Shown: positions 57,925-64,000 of the stretch, piece after piece
Position numbering within the stretch: the first letter of the stretch is position 1
Layout: each line of letters starts with the position of its first letter
Origin: Parahaliea mediterranea
GTDB lineage: Bacteria; Pseudomonadota; Gammaproteobacteria; Pseudomonadales; Halieaceae
Length of the DNA: 64,000 nucleotides
Assembly: GCF_017255185.1 (NCBI RefSeq)
Contig: NZ_JAFKCZ010000019.1
Span: 1-64,000, forward strand
Reading direction: 5' to 3'
Position numbers and translations under genes: made by a program
Notes under the pieces: model-generated
The model's input: the letters and a program-made list of their open reading frames with translations, nothing else
What the model was told of the DNA's origin: nothing
Databases searched by the model: none

Positions 57925-58746
57925 CTATTGACGGTTCATCCGCGGCAGGGGCTCCCGGCCGCCGGTGCCGCGGAAGGGGGTGATATCCAGGCCGCCGCGG
58001 CGGGTGTAGAAAGCCTGGACATGCAGGGATTCGGGGGCGCAGGCCGCCAGCAGGTCGCGGAAGATGCGCTCCACGCACTGCTCGTGGAAGTCCTGGTGCT
58101 TGCGGTAGGCCAGCAGGTAGTCCAGCAGGGAGCGGGGTTCGACCCGCGCGCCCTCCAGGCGGACCCACACGCTGGCCCAGTCGGGCTGGCCGGTGACCGG
58201 GCACAGGGAGCGCAGCAGGTGGGTGTAAAGCTCCTGGGGGGCGCCACCCTCCACCACCACCAGCTGCGCCACGTCCGGCTCGCGATCGCTCCAGCTCGCC
58301 TCCAAGGCGTCCAGGCAGTCGCCGGGCAGGCTTGCGCCGGCCAGGGCCGGATCGTCCACGGCAAACAACCGCAGGCTGACCTCGGCGCCCGCGGCGGCGC
58401 CGATATCGGCGCAGATGCGCTGTACGGCGGCGGCTTCGCTATCGAAACACTCCCCGTTCAGGGAATTCAGGTACAGCTTGAAGGACTTGGATTCCACCAG
58501 GTTGGCGCTGTCGGCGGGAATGGCGAAGCGCCCCACCCGGGCCACCGGACGGCGATGGGCGTCCAGCCAGGACAACTCGTAGGCGTGCCAGATATCCACC
58601 CCGCCGAAGGGCGGCGCCGCCGGATCGAGGCCGAGCTCGCGCCGCGCCCGGGCGCGGGGAATCGGGTGCAGCAGTTCCGGCGCGTAGTGCTCGCTGACCG
58701 CCACCTGGCGGCCCAGCAGCGGCCCCTTGTCGTCGTCAGTCGCCAC
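57925..58746 (-). CDS. queF: NADPH-dependent 7-cyano-7-deazaguanine reductase QueF
   Basis: QueF reduces preQ0 to preQ1 for queuosine synthesis. The 273-residue protein, of the long (bimodular) type, contains ESKSFKLYLNS at the NADPH-binding QueF motif, and the active-site cysteine in RSLCPVTGQPDW near 190, with the FHEQCVERI glutamate region. It starts with GTG, four bases after the permease stop, so it is the third gene of the ABC exporter run. Confidence 0.95.
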   Translation of the reverse strand: MATDDDKGPLLGRQVAVSEHYAPELLHPIPRARARRELGLDPAAPPFGGVDIWHAYELSWLDAHRRPVARVGRFAIPADSANLVESKSFKLYLNSLNGECFDSEAAAVQRICADIGAAAGAEVSLRLFAVDDPALAGASLPGDCLDALEASWSDREPDVAQLVVVEGGAPQELYTHLLRSLCPVTGQPDWASVWVRLEGARVEPRSLLDYLLAYRKHQDFHEQCVERIFRDLLAACAPESLHVQAFYTRRGGLDITPFRGTGGREPLPRMNRQ

Positions 58747-58750
58747 CGCC

Positions 58751-59524
58751 CTACTGCCTCAGCCGCTTGCCGGAGTTGAGCAGGTGCATGCTGTATGCGA
58801 AGGCCGCCAGGGTGAACAGCCCGATCATGGCGAAAGCCACCGGCAGGCTCACGTCGGACACGCCCAGCACCCCGTAGCGGAAGGCGTTGACCACGTAGAC
58901 CAGGGGGTTGAGCTTGGACACGTTGGCCCAGAACTCTGGCAGCAGGTCCATGGAGTAAAACACCCCGCCGAGGTAGATCAACGGCGTGAGCACAAAGGTG
59001 GGAACAATGGAAATGTCGTCGAAATTGTTGGCGAACACCGCGTTGATAAAGCCGGCCAGGGCGAACAGGATGGAGGTCATCAGCACGATGGCGACCACCA
59101 CCGTGTAACTGTGAATGTGCAAGTCGGTAAAGAACAACGACACCAGGGTGACAATCACCGCCACCAGCAGGCCCCGGGCCACGCCGCCGAGCACATAGCC
59201 CATCAGAATGACATAGTTGGGGGTGGGCGATACCAGCAGCTCCTCGACGCTGTGATTGAACTTGGAGCCGAAGAAAGAGGACACCACGTTGGAATAGGAG
59301 TTGGTGACGATGGCCATCATGATCAGCCCGGGCACCACAAACTGCATGTAGGTGTAGCCACCCATTTCACCGATGCGCGAGCCGATCAACGAGCCGAAGA
59401 TCACGAAATACAGCGACATGGTGATGGCGGAGGGTAGCAGGGTCTGGGTCCAGATCCGCATCCAGCGCCGGATCTCCTTGCGCAGGATGGTCATAAAGGC
59501 AACGAACTGTTCTCGTGGACTCAC
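58751..59524 (-). CDS. ABC-2 type transporter permease (YadH-like)
   Basis: The 257-residue membrane subunit has six hydrophobic segments and the ABC-2 pattern (TLLPSAITMSLYFVIFGSLIGSRIG; GVFYSMDLLPEFWANVSKLNPLVYVVNAFRYGVLG). It starts with GTG at 59524, overlapping the ATPase stop by four bases. The substrate is unknown; YadGH-like exporters are uncharacterised. Confidence 0.93.
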   Translation of the reverse strand: MSPREQFVAFMTILRKEIRRWMRIWTQTLLPSAITMSLYFVIFGSLIGSRIGEMGGYTYMQFVVPGLIMMAIVTNSYSNVVSSFFGSKFNHSVEELLVSPTPNYVILMGYVLGGVARGLLVAVIVTLVSLFFTDLHIHSYTVVVAIVLMTSILFALAGFINAVFANNFDDISIVPTFVLTPLIYLGGVFYSMDLLPEFWANVSKLNPLVYVVNAFRYGVLGVSDVSLPVAFAMIGLFTLAAFAYSMHLLNSGKRLRQ

Positions 59525-60438
59525 GCCGCGCCCTCCACCAGTGTCACGAACATCTCCTCCAGCCGGTTGGCGCGATTGCGCAGGCTGCGCACCTCGATGC
59601 CGGCCGCGTCCAGCTGCCGGAACACCTCGTTGACCGCCTGGCCTTTCTCCACTTCCACTTCCAGGCTGTGCTCATCGATGCGGCGGGTGACAAAACCCGA
59701 CACGGGTATCGTCTCCGGCAATTCACCCACGCAGTCGAAGATAAAGACCTCGCGGTGCAGGCGCCGCAGCAGGTCGCGCACCGAGCTGTGCTCGACAATC
59801 TCGCCGTGATTGATGATGGCGATATTGCGGCACAGGGCTTCCGCCTCCTCCAGGTAGTGGGTGGTGAGGATGATGGTGGTGCCCTCGGCGTTGATCTTTT
59901 TGAGGAAATCCCACATGGAGCGGCGCATCTCGATGTCCACCCCGGCGGTGGGCTCGTCGAGGATCAGCAACCTGGGCTCGTGCACCAGCGCGCGAGCGAT
60001 CATCAGGCGGCGCTTCATGCCGCCGGACAGCATGCGCGAGGCGACCTCGCGCTTGTCCCACAGGCCCAGCTCCTTCAGGTACTTGTCCGCCCGCGCCTCC
60101 GCCAGCTCGCGCGGCAGACCGTAATAGCCGGCCTGGTTGACCACGATGTCACGCACCTTCTCGAATTGGTTGAAGTTGAATTCCTGGGGCACGATGCCAA
60201 TGTGCTTCTTGGCGCCGGGAAAGTCTTCGTCGATATCGATGCCGTACACCGACACCCGGCCACCGGTCTTGCTCACCAGCGAGCAGATGATGCCGATGGT
60301 GGTCGATTTGCCGGCCCCGTTGGGCCCGAGCAGGGCGAAAAAGTCCCCCTGCTGAACGGCCATGCTGATGCCCTTGAGGGCCTCGAAGCCATTGCCGTAG
60401 ACCTTGCTGAGATTTTCGATGGTCAGAGCTGGTACCAT
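59521..60438 (-). CDS. ABC transporter ATP-binding protein (YadG-like)
   Basis: The 305-residue ATPase has Walker A LLGPNGAGKST near 42, the LSGGMKRRLMIARAL signature near 142, Walker B LLILDEPTAGVD near 165, and a C-terminal extension of about 80 residues typical of the DrrA/YadG group. The start at ATG 60438 is preferred over the TTG at 60447. It is coupled to the permease gene and divergent from the PA2817-like gene. Confidence 0.94.
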   Translation of the reverse strand: MVPALTIENLSKVYGNGFEALKGISMAVQQGDFFALLGPNGAGKSTTIGIICSLVSKTGGRVSVYGIDIDEDFPGAKKHIGIVPQEFNFNQFEKVRDIVVNQAGYYGLPRELAEARADKYLKELGLWDKREVASRMLSGGMKRRLMIARALVHEPRLLILDEPTAGVDIEMRRSMWDFLKKINAEGTTIILTTHYLEEAEALCRNIAIINHGEIVEHSSVRDLLRRLHREVFIFDCVGELPETIPVSGFVTRRIDEHSLEVEVEKGQAVNEVFRQLDAAGIEVRSLRNRANRLEEMFVTLVEGAA

Positions 60439-60523
60439 AGCGGCCAATCAAATCCTCCGGGAAAACAAGCGCGATATTGTACCCGCAATCCCGGCCGTTA
60501 ACGACAGCGAGGCCAATTCCCCC

Positions 60524-60907
60524 ATGGACGACCAGCAGTACCTGCAACATTGCCGCGACAAGTGGAGTGAATTCGCCGACACCTTCGTGCAGCGCACCGC
60601 CGCCCTGGACGACAGCGATCCCCTGCGCGAGCTGGCGCTGGGCTGCCAGCAGGCCGGCCGCGACAGTGAAGGCCTGTACGCCGAGGGGCCCTCCCTACTC
60701 TCCCGCCTGTTCACCACCTTTCCCGAGTTCGCGCCCACGGTGCCGCGGGAACTTCTTTGGTTTCTGGGCGGCGAATGCCTGCACTACCTGAGCGACGACG
60801 AACTCGACCTGTACCAGCGCCTGGACGAGGCCCGGGGCGAGGCGGCGGACCGGGGCGAGGTCATCGACTTCGAGGAGGCGCGCGCCAAGTTGCTGAAGTC
60901 GCAGTAG
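60524..60907 (+). CDS. PA2817 family protein
   Basis: The 127-residue acidic protein resembles the small conserved Pseudomonas protein PA2817. It has CRDKWSEFADTFVQRTA, TVPRELLWFLGGECLHYLSDDELDLYQRLDEAR and ends in DFEEARAKLLKSQ. No enzyme motif is visible; it is predicted to be soluble and helical. Position near an ABC exporter and the tRNA-Glu/Gly pair repeats the Pseudomonas order. The longer frame from 60404 is not supported. Confidence 0.8.
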   Translation: MDDQQYLQHCRDKWSEFADTFVQRTAALDDSDPLRELALGCQQAGRDSEGLYAEGPSLLSRLFTTFPEFAPTVPRELLWFLGGECLHYLSDDELDLYQRLDEARGEAADRGEVIDFEEARAKLLKSQ

Positions 60908-61014
60908 CAAGTCACTGAAGTCACAGTAAAAAGTCGCGCAGTTTTTACCGCGCCGGGCTTGACGAAGCCCCCGGGGCTACCTACAATGCGCGCCTCTTGA
61001 TTGAGACCAGCTGC

Positions 61015-61090
61015 GTCCCCTTCGTCTAGTGGCCTAGGACACCGCCCTTTCACGGCGGGAACAGGGGTTCGAACCCCCTAGGGGACGCCA
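61015..61090 (+). tRNA. tRNA-Glu (TTC)
   Basis: A 76-base gene with encoded CCA. Acceptor GTCCCCT/AGGGGAC, anticodon loop CTTTCAC (TTC), and T arm GGGGG-TTCGAAC-CCCCT. The neighbouring block shows partial duplication (see the chimera below). Confidence 0.96.
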
Positions 61091-61155
61091 CTCAATCAAG
61101 CCTGTTTCGCCGGTTCCGGCGACCGCGGCGGCGGTATAAACACGCAGCTTGTTAA

Positions 61156-61210
61156 GCGGGAATAGCTCAGTTGGTAGAGCGCAACCTTGCCAAGGTTGAG
61201 GGGGGACGCC
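61156..61210 (+). pseudogene. Chimeric tRNA fragment: 5' part of tRNA-Gly fused to the 3' end of tRNA-Glu
   Basis: Positions 61156-61201 are identical to the first 46 bases of the intact tRNA-Gly (through the anticodon stem and GAGG of the variable loop). They are followed by GGGGACGCC (61202-61210), identical to the 3' end of tRNA-Glu (61081-61089). There is no T arm and no matching acceptor stem, so it should not be functional. Confidence 0.8.
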
Positions 61211-61264
61211 CAGTCTCGCCGGTTCCGGCGACCGTGACGGCGGTATAAACACGCAGCTTGTTAA

Positions 61265-61340
61265 GCGGGAATAGCTCAGTTGGTAGAGCGCAACCTTGCC
61301 AAGGTTGAGGTCGCCGGTTCGAACCCGGTTTCCCGCTCCA
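61265..61340 (+). tRNA. tRNA-Gly (GCC)
   Basis: A 76-base gene with encoded CCA. Acceptor GCGGGAA/TTCCCGC, anticodon loop TTGCCAA (GCC), T arm CCGG-TTCGAAC-CCGG. The sequence leading to it (61216 onward) duplicates 61107 onward, 109 bases apart. Confidence 0.96.
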
Positions 61341-61389
61341 ATCCCCCAAAACCCCTTCTTGTTGTGCCGATCGTTTCGCCATGCCCACG

Positions 61390-61505
61390 GTAGGGTCGAA
61401 TTTATTCGACCGCTGTTGACTGTCGACGTTCGGCTGGCCGAATAAATTCGGCCCTACAGGGGCTTGGGTGGTCTGCCGGAGGCCGAATAAATTCGGTCCT
61501 ACAGG
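61390..61505. repeat. Three CTGTAGGG-family palindromes
   Basis: GTAGGGTCGAATTTATTCGACC (61390-61411) is followed by two inverted copies with the CCG/CGG core, GGCCGAATAAATTCGGCCCTACAGG (61437-61460) and GGCCGAATAAATTCGGTCCTACAGG (61481-61505). They fill the gap between tRNA-Gly and msrB. Confidence 0.8.
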
Positions 61506-61515
61506 GAACTCCGCC

Positions 61516-61926
61516 CTACTTGTTTGCGTTTTCAGTTACCGTCTCGGGCACCAGCAGGATGGACGAGCTGTTGATGCAGTAACGCAAGCCGGTGGGTGGC
61601 GGGCCGTCGTTGAACACGTGGCCGAGGTGACAGCCGCAGGCGCGGCACTGGACCTCGGTGCGGTGCATGCCGTGACTGGCGTCGGCCTGCTCCTTTATCG
61701 CCTCCCGGCTGACACTGCGGCAGAAACTGGGCCAGCCGCAGCCGGCATCGTACTTGTCGGAGGAGTGAAACAGCGGGGCCTCGCAGCAGCGGCAGTGGTA
61801 GCTGCCAACCACGTCGCAATCCCAGTACTCGCCGGTAAAAGCCCTTTCGGTACCTTTCTGGCGACAGACGTGAAACTGCTGGGGTGTCAGCCTGTCGCGC
61901 CAATAGGCATCGTCTCTGGTCGCCAT
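61516..61926 (-). CDS. msrB: Peptide-methionine (R)-S-oxide reductase MsrB
   Basis: MsrB repairs R-methionine sulfoxide in proteins. The 136-residue product from the ATG at 61926 has the zinc-binding cysteine pairs CRCC and CRAC, the GCGWPSF substrate loop and the catalytic cysteine in [12 protein letters not shown] near residue 120. In Pseudomonas msrB is also near this tRNA-Glu/Gly region. The longer frame to 61965 overlaps the divergent gene's leader. Confidence 0.95.
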   Translation of the reverse strand: MATRDDAYWRDRLTPQQFHVCRQKGTERAFTGEYWDCDVVGSYHCRCCEAPLFHSSDKYDAGCGWPSFCRSVSREAIKEQADASHGMHRTEVQCRACGCHLGHVFNDGPPPTGLRYCINSSSILLVPETVTENANK

Positions 61927-62008
61927 AAGCCGGTACTCCGGTAGCGTGCCCATCGACCATAGCATAAACTGGGGCCAAATCCCCGCATTGACAGCGCACT
62001 ATCCACCC

Positions 62009-62461
62009 ATGGCCGACCTGCACATCGAGGACTTCTATCGCGACGTCGCGACCATTTTCCTGAGGCTTTACGCGGTCTTTCCGCGCAAGACCACTCTCTA
62101 CGTGGAAGACGTCAGCGGCCCCGACCAGCCCGACGAATTCGGCCTGCACAACCCCCGCTTCCAGGCCGCGTTCAGCGCCATCGTGTGGCTGGCGGACCAC
62201 GGCTACCTCTATTTCAACGACACCATTCGCGAGGAGGCGGTGGACCAGGTGGTGCTCAGCCAGCGGGCCTTCCTGCTGCTGTCGGCTCCCGCCCGCGAGC
62301 CGGTGGCGCCGCCGGTGGAGGACAGCGGCGCGCCCAGCGTGATCGCCGAGTCGCAAACCGCTCTCACCCAGCTGCGCTACGCCCTGCGCCAGGGCTCCAG
62401 CCTGGACATCAAACAGGCGGTGTCGGACCTGCTGTCACGGCCGCCGATCGGCGGCCTGTAG
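62009..62461 (+). CDS. Conserved protein of unknown function
   Basis: The 150-residue protein starts MADLHIEDFYRDVATIFLRLYAVFPRKTTLYVEDVSGPD and continues with FSAIVWLADHGYLYFNDTIREEAVDQVVLSQRAFLLLSAP, a winged-helix-like pattern, then an unstructured acidic linker and a helix (IAESQTALTQLRYALRQGSSLDIKQAVSDLL). No catalytic motif is visible. It is convergent with the NAD-kinase-like gene and divergent from msrB. Confidence 0.75.
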   Translation: MADLHIEDFYRDVATIFLRLYAVFPRKTTLYVEDVSGPDQPDEFGLHNPRFQAAFSAIVWLADHGYLYFNDTIREEAVDQVVLSQRAFLLLSAPAREPVAPPVEDSGAPSVIAESQTALTQLRYALRQGSSLDIKQAVSDLLSRPPIGGL

Positions 62462-62469
62462 GCGGCCGC

Positions 62470-63627
62470 TCAAGCGGGCCCTTCCACGCGATAGAGAATT
62501 TCGTCGTCGTAGCCGGTGATCACCCGCCGGTAACCCGCCAGCGCCCGGTCGAGCTCGGGATCGTTGCTATCCACCAGCAGCGGGCGCCCTTCCAGCGCCG
62601 CGATCTTCGACTTGGCCGCCACCACCAGGATGTTGTCGCAACCCACCGCGCGGACGACGCGCGGCGACAGTTGCTGGTTGCCGCGACCGAGGATGTGCCC
62701 CTGGCCGCCGATCGCGGTCACCACGATGCGGGCCGGCCCCTTGTGCGCCGCCAGCAGCTCGAGCAGGGTTTGCTCGTCGGCGTCGGCGGCCAGTACCGCA
62801 CCGTCGCGCAGGGCATCCACCCCCAGCAGGGTCGCGGGCAACCCCAGCTCCTCCAGTAGCACCGCGGTAGTGGAGCCGGGACCCACCAGATACAGGGTGT
62901 CCGGGTCCAGGGACTCCGCCAGCCAGGCGGCGATTTCAGCCGCCACCAGGGCCTGGTCCTCGCGGCCGCCGACCTTGGTTTGCTGCAGGAAGCGCGCCTC
63001 CCCCGGCACTTGCATCTCGCCGTAGAAGCGCGTGCGCACCCGGCCGGCGCGGAAGGCCTCTTCGTCGATATCCCGCACCTCCTGGCGCCGCAGGCCCACC
63101 AGGCCGCCGCGGGCGAGCCGAATCAGCAGCTCGCCGGCGGCCTCGGGGGACACCGCGAAGACCGCGGAATGCATTTTCACGCCGGCGGGAATGCCCAGTA
63201 CGGGATAGTGGTCACCCACCGCGTCCAGTACATCGCGAGCGGTGCCGTCGCCGCCGACAAACACCAGCAGATCGACCGCCGCGCGCAGCGCCGTCGCCGC
63301 CTCGCGCGTGTCGGCGGCGGCGCTCAGGCCCAGCCCCGGGCTCCCGAGCACCTCGGCGCCGATGCCCAGCGACCGCAGCAGGTCCTCCCCCATGGCGCCG
63401 CCCCAGGTGGAAAACCGCAGGGGCTCGTCGCTATCGCGCAGCAGCGCCAGGGCGCGGGCGGCCCGCGAGGCGGCGCGATCGACGCCGCCTTCCCGGCGCA
63501 CCAGCTCGCGCACCTGTTCGCCGTCGCTGCCCTTCAGGGCCCGGCTGCCGCCGACCCCCGCCAGGGGATTCACCACCAGGCCAATATGCAAGGGATCATG
63601 CAGGGGGTCACGTAGTGGCTCGCTCAT
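62470..63627 (-). CDS. ATP-NAD kinase family protein
   Basis: The 385-residue protein belongs to the NAD kinase-like superfamily, with IGLVVNPLAGVGGS at the start, the GGDGTARDV motif near 130 and GIPAGVKMHSAVFAV. It carries an extra N-terminal insertion relative to NadK, and its kinase substrate is not proven. The ATG at 63627 overlaps the stop of the upstream gene (ATGA). Confidence 0.85.
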   Translation of the reverse strand: MSEPLRDPLHDPLHIGLVVNPLAGVGGSRALKGSDGEQVRELVRREGGVDRAASRAARALALLRDSDEPLRFSTWGGAMGEDLLRSLGIGAEVLGSPGLGLSAAADTREAATALRAAVDLLVFVGGDGTARDVLDAVGDHYPVLGIPAGVKMHSAVFAVSPEAAGELLIRLARGGLVGLRRQEVRDIDEEAFRAGRVRTRFYGEMQVPGEARFLQQTKVGGREDQALVAAEIAAWLAESLDPDTLYLVGPGSTTAVLLEELGLPATLLGVDALRDGAVLAADADEQTLLELLAAHKGPARIVVTAIGGQGHILGRGNQQLSPRVVRAVGCDNILVVAAKSKIAALEGRPLLVDSNDPELDRALAGYRRVITGYDDEILYRVEGPA

Positions 63628-64000
63628 GACGCCTCGTCGGGCCGGGCCCATTCCCGCTCCACCGGCCGGTAACCCAGCGCCCGCTGGAACCGGTCCGGCA
63701 GCCCGGGGGCGTACACCGGACTGCCGCGCAGCTCGCGCCGCTCGGGGTAATGGCGCCGCAGGCCGTCGAAGGCCGGGCCGACGTCGTCCCGGGCGGCGCC
63801 CAGGACGGCACCGCGCAGTGCCCGGTCATCGGCGACAATGTCGTACCGCCCCAGGAGCAGCTGGCGCAGGGCCTCGGTATCGCTCCCGGGTGATTCCAGC
63901 GCCAATACCGCGGCCGGGGGCACGCCCGCGTCCGCCGGAGGGGCTTCCAGGTCGAAGGCCTCGGCGAGCGCCACACCCAGCAGGCGGGTGGCGGCGAGCT
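63624..64000 (-). CDS. Hypothetical protein, truncated by the window edge (C-terminal part)
   Basis: An open frame runs from the window end with AATRLLGVALAEAFDLE, and ends GYRPVEREWARPDEAS at 63624-63626. The N-terminus lies beyond the window. It contains ALRQLLLGRYDIVADDRALRGAVLGAARDDVGPAFDGLRRHYPERRELRG, and I recognise no family. Its stop overlaps the start of the ATP-NAD kinase-like gene, so the two are in an operon. Confidence 0.6.
   Translation of the reverse strand, partial: LAATRLLGVALAEAFDLEAPPADAGVPPAAVLALESPGSDTEALRQLLLGRYDIVADDRALRGAVLGAARDDVGPAFDGLRRHYPERRELRGSPVYAPGLPDRFQRALGYRPVEREWARPDEAS

Overview
This window looks like a chromosomal segment of a high-GC gammaproteobacterium, probably of the Cellvibrionales/Halieaceae type. 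The evidence is gene content and gene order: clpA/clpS/icd, nudJ-mnmA-hflD-purB-roxA, cysB/thrH/pabB, and queF/ABC transporter/PA2817-like/tRNA-Glu/tRNA-Gly/msrB are ordered much as I recall them in Pseudomonas, while the methylmalonyl-CoA pathway, F420-type LLM oxidoreductase, cytochrome P450 and TIGR03084 protein are typical of marine oligotrophs of that group. Genus and species cannot be decided from this sequence alone.

Layout. 1-11 kb: housekeeping block with the ClpAS degradation machinery, isocitrate dehydrogenase, a pseudouridine synthase, a Nudix enzyme, the tRNA thiolase MnmA, HflD, PurB, the ribosomal oxygenase RoxA and a two-domain GNAT protein. 11-20 kb: a minus-strand propionate/branched-chain acyl-CoA block (carboxyltransferase, an unusual 937-residue biotin carboxylase, epimerase, B12-dependent mutase, MeaB chaperone, a small Rieske protein). 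20-30 kb: PabB, ThrH, CysB, 5'-nucleotidase, acyl-CoA hydrolase/transferase, alanine symporter, D-cysteine desulfhydrase-like enzyme and a solitary YajC. 30-38 kb: an accessory catabolic cluster (acyl-CoA synthetase, SnoaL-like protein, GST-like protein, amidohydrolase, P450), a lipoprotein with a GspG-like domain, Bcp peroxiredoxin, Nudix hydrolase and flavin reductase. 38-47.5 kb: moaCDE, an LLM oxidoreductase, and an RND permease/adaptor/haem protein/NnrS module. 47.5-52.6 kb: a broken folE, an unidentified coding remnant, a MarR-carotenoid oxygenase pair, map, enoyl-CoA hydratase and a TIGR03084 protein. 52.6-57.5 kb: CPA2 antiporter, lipoprotein cytochrome c and a membrane acyltransferase. 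57.5-64 kb: tRNA-Ser, QueF, an ABC exporter, tRNA-Glu, tRNA-Gly, MsrB and an ATP-NAD kinase-like protein.

The signals most worth a second look are these. The RND-adaptor-haem protein-NnrS module carries an FNR-type box and a textbook -24/-12 (sigma-54) promoter in front, and an NsrR-like operator directly before nnrS, which suggests an efflux system tied to nitric oxide or low oxygen. Short palindromes occur at eight loci, with conserved CTGTAGGG arms and compensatory changes in the stem; one locus is a 69-bp tandem array. Two tRNA loci carry partial duplications: a chimeric tRNA-Gly/tRNA-Glu fragment, and a duplicated tRNA-Ser 3' end with its terminator. A lipoprotein carries a pseudopilin-like (GspG) domain but no prepilin signal.

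No CRISPR array, complete insertion sequence, phage or rRNA operon was seen.
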